Source: Vitis vinifera
Lineage: Eukaryota > Streptophyta > Magnoliopsida > Vitales > Vitaceae
Assembly (NCBI RefSeq): GCF_030704535.1
Contig: NC_081822.1
Span: 32,905,501 to 32,969,500, forward strand
DNA length: 64,000 nucleotides
Reading direction: 5' to 3'
Numbering within the stretch: position 1 is the stretch's first letter; every line of letters begins with the position of its first letter. Both the position numbers and the translations under genes were made by a program. The notes beneath the pieces were generated by a model that was given only the letters and a program-made list of their open reading frames with translations, ran no database searches and was not told where the DNA came from. Below are positions 47,641 through 60,390 of this stretch, piece by piece.

Positions 47641-50600
47641 CTACTGGTATGAGATACGGGAGGGTTTGGCTGCATGCCTTCTTGGCTCATCAAGGGCACT
47701 TCCACTGGAATAATCCCCTTCATCACTGGTACCTTTAATGTACACTGGACAAAACCCACAACTCTTCACAACGCAGCCCCCGCTTGAACTAAATGAAAAC
47801 TTAATGTGACTCCATTTCTCACAACTGAAGCTCAAAAATGATGGAACATACGCCAGCCATACATGATCTGATTCAATTGGTGTATGTTGAAGTTGGTAAG
47901 TCCAGCTACCAAAGAACGAGCATATGCGGTGGGAATTGGAATTAAGATCATGGGTATCCAAGTCGCAGTACATATACCAAGCCCGGGAGTCGTGCTGCGG
48001 TGCCATAACAGCAGAAAGAGCAAAACCCAGGAAGTTGCTATTAATATACCAATCTGGAGGTACCTCTATATTTATTTCATGCCCTTGGCTATGATGCCTG
48101 AACCAATCCGGTATTTCACTACCAGGGAAAACAGTGCTGAACGGGATCCCAACGTTAGGGTGCCACTGCAAAACAAAAACAATATTGAGGATGCTGAGAA
48201 AGAACCCACATCTCCTATTATTTTTGGTAATAAAACTTCCAATTTTTAAAATTCATTTACAAATGATACAACATTTTAATATAAATGTCCCTTTGCTGTA
48301 TTGTTACTATTTCACATCTTAACCTACTCATTTTCTTCTATTATTATTATTATTATTAAAAATACTATTATTATTATTAGTATATACAAATATTTATTTC
48401 AACATGATTATTCCTAGTAGTATTTTTGTTATTAACAATAATAATACTACAAATACTTATATTAATACTATTTTTTTAACTATAGTATTAATAGTATAGT
48501 AAGCTAATACATGAAGTAAATTAATATATCATTAATAACTATAATTGTAATAGTATAATGAGTAACAAAATGATTTAAACAAAATCACTAATAATAGAAA
48601 TATAACATGATAATAATAACGATAATATAATAATGACAACAATCACTAATTATAATAATAATGCTAATAATAATTTTCTATGTTAAAATAATAAAGTAAC
48701 AATGACATTATTTAATAGTAATATTAATTGTAATTATAATACCGCCAATTTCATATTATAATTAATAACTTTAGTAGTTATATTAAGGATTATTTGGATA
48801 TATGAGTTAAAATAACTATTAAATCATAACAATGACATCTCTCTTTAATTTTGTTGAGAGATGACTCTTTTTGGATGCATTTACTATTTTCTATATTTTG
48901 TTTTCATAACTTCATTTTAAGTGTGATCTTTAACTTTTCTTTCTTTTTGGCTTTATCTTGAACTTGCTCTCTTTCTTTCTCAATTGATAACACTCTTGAA
49001 AAATTTACCTTTATCTCATAATGCCCTACCCTATTCTCTTATCTCTCAAATAGCTCATTCTCATTCTTATTTAAGATATTCATCTAAACTATTTGGAGAT
49101 TATATTTTATTTATCATAAATTTAACTAAAGTTAAATTTTTATTAAAAATGTTCATTGGAACTGTATTGGATTGAATTTGGTTTACAAAAAATTTAACTA
49201 CGATTAAGTTTTCATTTCACCTACAAAAAGAACTTAATTATGGTAACTGAAATTACATAATAATTATATTTCATTTTAAAATAACTTGATTAAGATTAAG
49301 TTCTTTATTAGAAAGTTTATTTGGATCAGATATGGGAGGGCTTGGCAAAAACAAGGTTAGATAAAAGATTTACTCAAAGGACAACTTTTTATCCTATCTC
49401 ATCTATAACATTATAAAAGTTCAAATGAAACCCTAAAAAAACTCCCACAATAATATATATATATATATGAATTAATTGATTAAAAGGGAAACTAAAATCC
49501 TATATTTATAAATCTAACTTAATTTTTTGTCTTGAAAAGGAATTTGATTTTAATATAAATGTCTCTCAATCTATTGATTACTTATATGTTAGTTTTAAAA
49601 GAAAATATTATTTTTGTGAGAAAAAATAGGAAATTTTTGTCCTATACGGATGCTTTTTAAGGTTAAAAAAAAGTAGATGATCAGATTTAAAAAATATCCC
49701 TTTTAATTAAATAACTCAAAAAAAATATTAAAAATATGTAATACAAGTGAAATAGAACATAAAAGACAAAATTATAATACAGACATTAAAAAAAAAAATC
49801 CTTTTATTGGAATTCAAAAGCTGAGATGAAATGTGAAAGTTTTGTATCGTTTGGGTCAAGTTAATACAAATTCTTCCTTTTTAAAAAATAAAAAATTAAA
49901 GACATTTTCAAATGGTACAAAATTAGGAGAAGCAAAAATCATGAAGGCACAGCGAAAGTAGCATTTCGGCAAAAATGTGGAAATTATGATATGAAACCAA
50001 AAGAGAACTTACGCTTGCATAAGTGGACCTCCATGCACCTGGGACAACATGCGATGCCACACTCTGTACATCATGCTCCATCTTACTATGACAGTTCCTC
50101 AGTTTGAAGCAATTACCAAATAGAAAACCTCCAAAACGTTTGAAAACTGACTGAGGGGAGACGAGTTCCAGTGATGTGCAGTTACTTGCATTCATACGTT
50201 CTATACTCGATGGAAGCACTGGCAGTGCTTGAAGCCTTCTGCAATTTGTCAACTCAAGCCTCTGCAGCATAAAAAGTCGTTCCAAGTTCCAAGGTAGGCG
50301 AATGATGGAGGTTCCACTAAGGTTCAGATACGTCAGTGAGGTTAAGGTGCAATGAGGACGAATGGAATGTGATCTTCTAGGCGCAGACGAAGGAGATGCA
50401 TTATGATTTCTCAGGACAACACTGGAAGAAGGTAGTTGTCTTATGGTGGAATCATCTGAATTGAGCTCATTTAAGCAGTCTAAATTCCCTGAGTTCTCTT
50501 GAAAATTTCCAAGTTCTGACCAGCCAGAAAAGTCTGTTATAGCAGTCCCATCTAGACAGAGCTTTGATAAATATGGCATATGCTGTGGAACTTCTGGTAA

Positions 50601-53600
50601 CTTCTCTAGCTTTGAGCAACCCGAGAGAATAAGGGTTTCAAGGGATACCAACCAACGGATGCTTGGAAGATGCTCAAGGTTTGTGCAGTTTTCCAAATTC
50701 AACAAAATGAGTTTGCTCAAGTATCCAAGGGAAGGGTGAACCTTACGCAAATTTGTACATCCTTTGAGAACCAAAACTTCAAGATTTGTGGCTCTTGAAA
50801 AATCGGGAGTTTCTTTTAGGTATTGGGAGTAACTGACATCCACAAATTCGAGGTTTCCAAAGACCTATAAGCCAAAAATAAAAATAAAAAAATAAAAAAA
50901 CACCCAGAGAGAAGCTATAAACATTTAGATTTCATTATGAATATCACACAGTATCCCAAAAACAGAAAGTAAATCAATCATACCTTTTGTCCTTTCCAGA
51001 GCTGAGTAAGATGGCGGCTACGAGGCATGCAGAAGTGAACAAGATTCTCGGACTCAAAATCGAATGGCAGTGATTCACATGGGTATTCATCCCAATGTAG
51101 ATACCTCAACTCATCGTAATGAAATTTGAAGTCATCAGAAACGTGCAATTTACATTGCATCTTTCCCCCGGTATCTCGAAGGTTAGATCGGTAGATTTCA
51201 AGCAACCTAAGATTAGTCATCTGGGAAAAGGCTTTAGTGGTAAAGTTCATCTCCTCCAAACCAGATAAGTCAAAGAATATGCCTTCAACTTCTTGAGCTC
51301 CCTAACAACCAAGAGCAAAGAATAAGTTAAAAGAATGCAAATTTATTAAGATATATATAGATATAGATATAATTGCTTAAATAAAAATGAAATATACTTC
51401 CAAAGTTTAAATTTGTCTATGAAAAGGAAATTTCATATTATATTCTCACCGTTTCCCGTTTCAAAATATGAGAGACATCCTTTTGTTCCCATAATCTGCT
51501 GCGTCTGCCAGGCTCTTTAGGAGAAGTCTTGCGAATGATTTGCCAACCCACTTCTTGAAGTAAATCATGCATCTCCAATCTATCGTCCTGAGTAATGGTT
51601 ATAAGAGATTTATCAATTAGATTTTCTATTCCGCTAACCATAGAGAAGCCACAACTCTCTAATATTTTCTTTACAAAAGTTTGGCCTCTTCCTCTAAAGA
51701 AACATGCAATATCTAGAAATATCTCTTTCTCATTATCCTCTAATCCATCAAAACTTATTTGAAGCACTTCTTGAATTTCCCCATTAGAGATTTTTTTCAA
51801 TTGATTCAACTTATCTGTCCAATAGTCAGCATTTCTATCACACAAAGAACAACCCAAAACTTTGAGAGCCAATGGAAGACCTTGAGCATAAGATGTTATT
51901 TGATCCAAGAGCTTCATAACATCTCTTGTAGGAGGTTTATTTTTAAAGGCATAATAACTAAAGAGCTGAATGGCATTATCATCCTCTAATTTTTGTACTT
52001 CATATACTGCATCAACACCTTGCACAGTTAGAAGATGTTTATCCCTTGTTGTTATAATAACTCGACTTTGTGGACCAAACCAATCATGTCCCCCTACTAA
52101 TGTTTCTAACATGGATTGGTGATTCACATCATCAATAACAACAAGGACTTTTTTAGAATGAAGTCTCGCCTTTATTGAAGTGAGTCCCATATTTATATTT
52201 TTATCCCCTAATACCTTTGAAAGAAGTTCTGCTTTTAAATTATCCATACTTGTGCTTTTTAAGCCTGCTAGAAAGCAATAACCTTCAAATTGACATAAAA
52301 CACGCTCATAAATAACTCTGGCAAGGGTTGTCTTGCCAATGCCGCCCATACCCCAAATTCCTACCATAAGAACTTTAGTTGATTCAAGACACAATAGTGA
52401 CTCCATTTCTCTTATGCAACAATTCATTCCCACTAGATTCTTCGCATCACTTGAGGATACACAATTTAAATCTTTGGAAATATCCGTGACAATTTCTTCA
52501 ATAAACTGAGTCTCAGGCCTGCCAGTTTGAAGAACAAATAAAAGTAGTTTGATAACCCATAAATGTTGAAACAATTGTAAGTATGGCAAGACACATGGTC
52601 TTGTTCATTGAAACTTCGGAAAAGGGGAAATTAAGCATAATAAGATGATCAAGATATAATTGGTCAAATTTCTCTTTGTGTTCTGTTAAGAACAAATGTC
52701 ATAAAATAACCATCTTAAATCTATCATATCTAACCTAATTTTCATTTGTATACAAATATGACAAGGTGCATAACCATAACTAAACATAAAGATGTATTCA
52801 TGTACCTACTAACAATCAGATTTATTAGAAAAGAAAAGGACAGAGACGATGAATTTTTGTCAAGAGTATTAATTAGTCACAGTTGCAAAATACTTTTCAT
52901 CTTGTACAAGATGTATAAAGCACAAGAGTTCAATGGTTTATACAATCATCAACTCCTTTTTCATTCACTTTTATTTTTTCAAATATAAAAGGCATGTAAA
53001 TCTACTCATTGGTCTTCAACTTTTTATCTCCTAAACACACCTAAAACCCTATCCTAGTTCCTATCTCCTTCCCACTCAACTTCTTCACTTTAATTTTTTT
53101 CGCTCCTTCACCTTTTATTCTTATTCTTCTTCTCATTTCCATTATAGAAATAAATACAAAAGCAAAACAAAAGAAGCAAAAATGAAAGATAGAAATGAAA
53201 GGTGAAGAAGTGAAGAGAACTAAGATAAAGAAGATGAAGAGGAAGGAGAGAGGAATCAGGGTTCGAGAGACAAAGAAGATCATAAGCTATGAGTGTGTGT
53301 CTTTATATATGAATATATTGAGGAAAGGAAAAAAAAAAGAAGTATAAAGGGATGGAAGGAGACTACAAAAAGAAGTCCTCTTCTAGAAAATCGGCTCTTA
53401 CCTGTTAAAGGTGCCCTTCAAACATTTAATATAACTTAAAATTGTATTTACCATTAATTTTACTAGTTTTCATTATAGTTTCATTTCAAACTATTCTTTT
53501 TTTCATGTCTAAGCCTACATAGTTGTCTTAACAATCCTTAATATTTGAAATTGTATGGGTCATAATGTTTAAAAATTATTAAAGAAAAAGTCATCCTAAA

Positions 53601-54601
53601 ATTCTTTTTATATAAGAACTTCTTAAACATTGTATACAGTGGGCCACCCCATTAACCCATCTATTTACAAACAAGTCCAAAATGGTTCTACCTTTCTAAG
53701 CGAGTTCCAATAACTAGTAATTCAGTTTGTCTGAGTGAATCTCAAACTTTTAATTATTGAATAATTTATGTAGGAAGAACCATATCAGTACTTAAGCCCT
53801 AAATATCATATTGAATAAAAGTATTTAAACATATAAATATATATTAATCTAAAGCTAAATGATTTCAGCAATTTTCTTTTCTTCCTTTACACTGTTCAAG
53901 ATCTAAACCAGTACCTATGCCCTTAGTGTTCCATAGACTGTCCAACGTAAGGGCTTTTCTCTTAATTATTTATGATTCATAATAAACCTTTAGAGCAATA
54001 TAATGATGATAATAATAATAATAGTAACAACAATAAATAAATAAATAAGGAGCTAAGCTTTAGAAAATTACTTATCACGAGATGAAGTGAATCCAGATAT
54101 CTTGCCAACTTGGGTGAGAGCCTTCCTCCATCTCTGCACCCTCTCCATATCATACTTCAACTTCTTTTCATGGTCTGCTTTCAACTTCTCTTCATGGTCA
54201 GCCAAGGCTTTTCCGAAACTTCCCCTCTGGTTTCCAACATCTGACGGATTCACATTGTAGAAAATTGGCACAGCCCTCCGTTCTTTGGTATTTTGGGACT
54301 GTAATATCTTCACCAGTTCATCTAGGCACCACTTTGAGGATGCATAGTTTTCTGACAAAACAATGATGGAATGTCTTGATCCTTCAATTGCTGTAACAAG
54401 TGCCGGAGTTATCAACTCACCTCTTCTAAGCTGATAATCCATAAAGGTCTCAATTCCTTTTGCACGCAAGGCCTTATAGAGATGGTCAGTAAAAGTGTAG
54501 CGGGTATCTTCTCCTCTAAAACTAAGGAACACATCAAACTTCCAGTAAGAAATAGTAGTAGTAGTAGAAGAAGAAGAAGAAGAAGAAGAAGAAGATGCCA
54601 T
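47641..54601 (-). CDS. TIR-NB-ARC-LRR (TNL) disease-resistance protein, five exons
   Basis: Exons in order: 54601-54072, 52518-51450, 51301-50984, 50864-50013, 48165-47641. All phases agree, giving about 1097 residues. Exon 1 starts with a Ser/Thr tract and then a TIR domain (about residues 22-165; FDVFLSFRGEDTR, SSKWCLDEL with the NADase glutamate, FYNVNPSDVG). Exon 2 is NB-ARC: P-loop GMGGIGKTT (about 233-241), kinase-2 VLVVIDDV, RNBS-B SRVIITTRD, GLPLAL, LDIACFFRG and an intact MHD (about 493). Exons 3-4 are the LRR (LRYLHWDEYPCESLPF, LEVLVLKGCTNL and similar repeats). Exon 5 carries the post-LRR C-JID/PL domain (VFPGSEIPDWFRH). Every hallmark of a working TNL is present. TNLs detect pathogen effectors, oligomerise and activate TIR NADase activity upstream of EDS1. 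The recognised effector cannot be predicted. Confidence 0.92.
54555..54599 (-). repeat. Coding trinucleotide microsatellites at the TNL N-terminus
   Basis: On the coding strand (TCT/TTC)n gives a run of serines directly after Met-Ala, followed by (ACT)n giving threonines. The tract lies just before the TIR fold and is likely length-variable between alleles without disturbing frame. Confidence 0.85.
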
Positions 54602-54759
54602 AATGGAAGAAGAAAAATAGGCTAGGTTTAACAGAGAGATCTAAGCTGTACAAACTCGAGTTAATAGATCTTGATGCTAAAGAAGCCAACTACTTACGGA
54701 CAGATTCATCGAGGGCCGGTTGTTACGTGTGTGAACACTCACAGAATATATTATGATTA

Positions 54760-56320
54760 TTTTTTTCTTAATTTTTTTTTTTTTTTTAATGTTTGTTTTA
54801 AGATGCCGTGGATGACTTAATTCAATAATATTTTATTATTGTTATAATTATACAACTCAAGAGGCACATGAACCACCAAGTTGAAGTCCTTATTCAAACA
54901 TGCCTGTGATTATTTAAGTTCAAGTAATTTCTTATCATAAGCTCCATTCACACAACAACTTAAAGAAATCAAATCCATCTTAAATTCAATGAATGGAACT
55001 ATCAAAAGCTCTTGTAGTTGTTAAACATAGCTTCTATAATATATATATATAGATATTCTTTAACATCCATCTCCTTAATATTCATTTTGGTGGAATTTCT
55101 TTTCTAATGTGTTTTCATAAACCGCACTAAACCAGAGACCCCTATTCACAAAAGTTCTTGTGCCTAAGTATGCTCATTGTAATCGGTAAATATTTTCAAA
55201 TTGTGAAACCATTTTTCTTAATTTGTTTAATGCTTTGGATCTTCTCAATGACACAAAGACTTTCCGTGTGAGAGGGACAATAGGTTATTAATACTAAATA
55301 CAAAGACTCTGTCAAGAATATAAAATGGTTATTTTCATATATTTGTTTGAAGCATTTGTTCAAAGATGCTTGAAACTTTTTAATATATTAATGCTTAACT
55401 TCAATTAGTCATGTTAAAGCATTTTTCTTAATTTGTTTAATGCTTTGGATATTTTCAATGCTACAAAGACTTTTCGCGTGAGAGTAGGTTAGCAATATTA
55501 AATACAAAATACAAAGACTTCGTGAATAATACAAAATGGTTATTTTTACATAATTTTTTTGAAGCCTTTGTTCAAAGATGCTTAGAATTTTTTAATGAAA
55601 TCATGATTTTATATATACATAAAACCGCGTTCAAATGTTTGTGGCTTCTAAGAAACATCAATCTTTTAAAAAAAATATACGAAGCTTTGTAAACTCATCT
55701 AACTTTCCAATGCAACAATTTGGTTTAAATAAATAAAATTAATTTTTTCAGATCTCTTAATGGGTATTTGATAAACCAACTTAATAACTTAAAGTGACTT
55801 AATAACTTAATTTAAATTATTAAGTAAATCAAATATATTTGATAAAATAACTTAATAATATGACTTAAAATAAAAAATAACTTTAAGTAATAAATAAAAA
55901 CAATTAACTTATTTTTAAGTCTGTATCTTTATTTTACTTTTTTATCTTCATTTATCCTAATTACTTTTAGGATCTCTTTAGTTACTCCATGACCTTCATT
56001 ATTACTCAATCTCTTTTGTTCTAATTATAATTTATAAAGATAGATATGTCAATTTGATAATTTAGAATAAAATTTAAATTAATTTTATCAAGTAACTTTA
56101 ATACTTAAAGTAAGAATTAAGTAATAAATTTTAAGTATGAGAATTAAATGTTTCAAGCCAACCTTAATACTTAATACTTTTCTACACAGCCAAATCATAC
56201 AGCCACAGTAAATGGGAAGGTTGCTTTCCTTTGCTTTATATGGAGTATTTAACACAGTAGTCTACAAAAGCTTAAACGTTAAGACATCTGTGGAAAATCC
56301 TGTCATTGACGGATCTTTTT
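54760..56320. other. AT-rich intergenic stretch with a 210-bp tandem duplication
   Basis: No gene seen. 55210-55419 and 55420-about 55610 are diverged copies of one segment (catttttcttaatttgtttaa at the left, ttcaaagatgctt near the right). The rest is A/T-rich, including repeated 'taataacttaa' words at 55780-56140. Confidence 0.6.
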
Positions 56321-56321
56321 C

Positions 56322-56863
56322 CTATTTTTTTAGGTTCCTGCCAACCTGGTGCTCTCTCGAACAAGGGTTTACAAGGGTTTTCAAGTCATTCATCCCGTCC
56401 TTGTTGCATCCAAAAACCATCCGGTAAGTCATATCGTCAATAACGTCAGCAACCTTTGTAGTAATATCCACCACCTCTAGAGCTGCTGCCATTTCTTGTT
56501 GTGACTGCACCAACATCCCTAGCACCTCCTTCCTCATTGAGGCAAAGGAATTGATTTTTGCAGTTCTAAGAAGCTCTACTGTACACAATTTTCCCTAAAT
56601 CCCCTAGGTCAGGTCTTTGAAGGCTTGGAGTTTAGGCGGGCTGGCAATGACAACATGATTCATGGGTTTTGAGGAATAGCTTGTTTATTTGGGGCGATGA
56701 GACTATGATTGTTGGAACACACCCAGATCGCATAAACATGATGGGGCCATACTTCTTGGCTAACCGACTGAGGTTGGGGTGAGGAAGATTTCCCAGCAAT
56801 AATCGGAAACTCCTGGAGACTGGGTGGTAGTTTCCGGAATTCAATGGGGAGTAACCCACTCAT
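56322..56863 (-). pseudogene. Cytochrome P450 fragment (CYP71-clan type), frameshifted and truncated
   Basis: Two frames share the N-terminal part. After a proline-rich hinge, the sequence GNLPHPNLSRLAKKYGPIM and a PTIIVSSPQ segment match the start of plant microsomal P450s. A gap with stops follows, and then a second frame (56588-56322) reads CTVELLRTAKINSFASMRKE and AADVIDDMTYRMVFG-like sequence, corresponding to helices C-E. The I-helix, ExxR and heme-cysteine regions are absent. I would place it near the CYP736A/CYP750 type from memory; subfamily is uncertain. It is a non-functional remnant of roughly one quarter of a P450. Confidence 0.75.
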
Positions 56864-56900
56864 TTAAAAAGTTCCTAAACCAGAAAATAAATTGGAACAA

Positions 56901-57749
56901 AATTATCAACAAACAGAAAATATATATAAAGGTATAAAAAAAATAGTAGAATAATAACAATATTGTTTAAAATAACAATATTATTTTAAACAATGTGTAT
57001 AAATATTATTGACAATTTATGTATTTTTTTAATTTTCATTCTCAATTTTATTTAACATTAATTTATGAAACAAATTATCATTTCCACCTTACATTTCTAT
57101 ATGTATTTAAATACAAAAATTAAAATTATTAAATTCATTTTTATTCAAAAGAGAATAAAATAGAAAGAAAATATCCATTCTCATTGTTTATTCCATGCAC
57201 CAAACATGCCCCACAAGGAAAAAGGAGGGAGTTGGTCAGAGCACATGCGCATCAAAATCAAAGCAAGATGGTTGAACAATCTTCACAAATGAACAATTAA
57301 CATTCATTGGCTCATTTAAGTATTAATATGTCCTTAGAATAATTATATCGTGCACTCATAATAGTATTTTTTTTTTATAGATTCTATGTATCGGTCTCAA
57401 TTTATTTATTAAAAAGCATTATGATATTATACAATCAAGCATCTTCCAACAAGTGCTTGAAAGAACTAAAAGGAAAAAGGAGTTGGTGAGAGCACATGGG
57501 CGTCAAAAGCAAGGACAAAAATTTTGCTATTACCGATATATCATGTATCGGGACCTATGGGAACGATATCGAGTGGAGAAATGTCAATCAAGCAAAATTT
57601 TAGGAAAAATCGCCAAAATTTGTCTATATGGTGAAAAATCAATGATATTTCCCAAAATTTTACAAATGGTCAATGCTCCAAAAATGGCTTATAGTGCACA
57701 ACTGGGCCAACCACTAGAGCAACTTCGTCCCTTAGTAAATATGTTGCAC

Positions 57750-57807
<58 letters not shown>

Positions 57808-58729
57808 TCATTACATAAACAAAATCTAAAATGAATATTTTAAGAAACTTATTAATTATAATTATTTTATAATTAAATAAAAAAATTTATTTAATTGATT
57901 ACCAAAAATATAAAAATTATTATGATAGTTTTCTTCACAGTGTATTTAATATCATTAAGATATTAATTAAAAATTTTAAAATTATACATATATCATCATT
58001 TATTTTATATCATTTAATAAGTAAATTAAGTAGATTATAATTTTAATATTAAATATATTTTAAAATTAAACATATTATAATTAAATATCACAATATTATT
58101 ATGGAATAATATTTGATGCAATTTAATAATAAATATATACTTGAAAAATTCATTTTTTTTACGCATATAATATTATTATCAAATATGATAAATTATATCA
58201 TTTATATATTAAATTTTTTAACAAAACAACTTTAAAATGTCTATTATACTTTTAATTATATTTTATGAAATTTATATATATATACCATGAGTTTTAATCA
58301 ATTTTAGGTTTACCGATATATCTCCAATATATCTTTAAAATCGAAGTGTCAATATACTCATAATTATCGATATTTTCATCCTTAGCCAAAAATAAGACAA
58401 AAGGAATAATGTACTTTTGAATAGGTGTTTCAAACAAATAAAAACAGAGAAAAAAACCAATTCTCTTTTACAGAGTTTAGTGGGCAACTCGATCTCACGC
58501 CTATCAGAGACCAAACCAAAAAAGACATGACCAAATTTTGTAGCCATGCAATCCCTTAGCAACCGAAAAAGGTATGCCCAAATTTTGTAACCATCGTGTC
58601 TTACCCGCAAGACCCACAAAAAAGATTTAGGGGGTGGGTCTGAAGTTGATGTCGATGACTGTTATTGTAAAATACATTTCCGTGTATTGGGTCTGAAGTT
58701 GATGTTTTCATTATAAAAATCAAAATATG
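56901..58729 (+). repeat. Segmental duplicate, copy B (upstream of the CC-NB-ARC gene)
   Basis: Matches 34393-36250. Includes an expanded (AT)n microsatellite at about 57753-57802, which is far shorter in copy A (35265-35281). The interval 58370-58990 is the upstream region and leader shared with 33600-34390. Confidence 0.8.
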
Positions 58730-59114
58730 GTAACAACTATAAATTTAATTATTGTTTTAATGTCAGGGTTACATGATTCTCCTTCATTTCACACGGAATT
58801 GATTTTCACGTGTCTTTCCGCTTTGCCCACTGATCTGAAACTTCCACCTCTTTTCGCAATTTTTTCCGAGTCAAATTCGCGTGGTCTCTTTATCTGTTCC
58901 TGAGACTATCCTTTATACATGTCTATTTCTTAAACCACCCTTCTCCAGGAGTCTACTTTCGCCTACTCAATTGAATCTTGGTTTCTCCATCGCTAGATAT
59001 TTTGCTTTGTGAACAAATTTCAACCATTCATTTATCTCGCCTCTCTCGGCAACTCATCACTGATTCTCTTCTCTTTTTCTTTCTGAGTTTTGTTTCTGTG
59101 ATCTCCTACAAGCC

Positions 59115-60326
59115 ATGGATTGTATAAACCCAATCCTTGATGTTGCCATCACTGCCACACGTGCAGCTCATGGCACCGGTCTGCCAGAAACCCTTGAATA
59201 TTTGAGAGACGCCATGGTGATCCTGAAGCACAAGGCTAATGATGTGAAGGCCGCGGTGGATTATGCTGAGGAAAACCGCAAGATGCGACGGACACATGAA
59301 GTGAGTAACTGGCTCCTCAGTGTAGAAGTCTTGGAAAAGGAAGTGATGGAGATACTGCAGAAGGGTGATCGGGAAATCCAGCAGAAATGCCTCGGAACCC
59401 GCTTTCCCAAGAATTACCGGTCAAGCTACAAGATCGAGAAGATAGCAAGTGAAACGATTGGTGTTGTCACTGAACTGAGGCACAGAGGCGATTTCAGCAT
59501 TGTGGTTATTAGGCTGCCTAGAGCTGATGTGGATGAGCGGCCAATGGAGAAGACTGTGGGCTTGGATCGGATGTATGCAGAGGTTTGCAGATGCATCCAA
59601 GATGAAGAACCGGGAATTATTGGATTGTATGGTATGGGGGGTACCGGGAAAACTACCCTCATGACCAAAGTGAATAATGAGTTCTTATGCATTCATGACT
59701 TTGAAGTAGTCATCTGGGTTGTAGTATCCAGGCCAGCAACTGTGGGAAAAGTACAAGAAGTTATTCGCAACAAGTTAGACATCCCGGATGATAGATGGGG
59801 AAACAGAACTGAGGACGAAAAAGCAGTAGAAATTTTCAAAATCTTGAAGGCAAAAAGGTTTGTGATGCTGCTAGATGATGTATGGGAGCGTCTTGATCTC
59901 AAAAAAGTGGGGATTCCTTCACCCAATTCCCAAAACAGGTCCAAAGTAATATTAACAACCCGCTCTCGGGATGTTTGTCGGGATATGGAAGCTCAACAAA
60001 TCCTTGAGATGGAGCGTTTGACACAAGATGATGCCATTAATTTGTTCATGGAGAAGGTTGGAAAGACTACTCTAAATTCACATCCGGATATACCCCAACT
60101 CGCTGAAATTGCTGCTAAAGAATGCCAAGGCTTACCACTTGCACTTGTTACTATTGGGCGAGCTATGGCTGGCAAGAACTCTCCACAAGAATGGGAGCCA
60201 GCAATACGAATGTTGAAGACTTATTCATCAAAGTTTTCAGGTATGGGAGATCATGTATTTTCGGTTCTCAAATTCAGGACCTGTAAAATGACACCATCAA
60301 GGCGTGTTTTTCATATCTTGCTATAA
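59115..60326 (+). pseudogene. CC-NB-ARC (RPS5/RPS2-like CNL), truncated after GLPL
   Basis: Open for 403 codons from a first ATG that follows a long CT-rich leader. The coiled-coil region (about 1-150) includes a VSNWLLSVEVLEKEV segment. The NB-ARC (about 160-350) has P-loop GMGGTGKTT, kinase-2 FVMLLDDVW, RNBS-B SKVILTTRSRDV and GLPLALVTIGRAM. At about 60275 the frame shifts; the next frame still reads NDTIKACFSYLAI, the family's RNBS-D area, with stops. The homology then ends abruptly, and a TIR gene begins about 70 bp later, so the rest of NB-ARC with MHD and all LRRs are missing. A truncated CNL of this kind cannot sense effectors in the normal way but might be expressed. A possible in-frame splice into the downstream TIR is described under findings. 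Confidence 0.85.
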
Positions 60327-60390
60327 TATTGGGAATGAAATTCTTATAAGCTTGTTTCCTGTGATGTTCATCTCTCTACTGCTCTCTCAG

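Noticed and set aside
53041..53283. 80-codon minus-strand frame in TNL intron 1
   Set aside because: Low-complexity A/G tract translated as Phe/Leu/Ser-rich sequence, with no splice logic joining it to the TNL.
57453..57818. 121-codon frame ending in Ile-Tyr repeats
   Set aside because: Its end is the (AT)n microsatellite and the rest lies in a non-coding duplicate whose other copy is not open.
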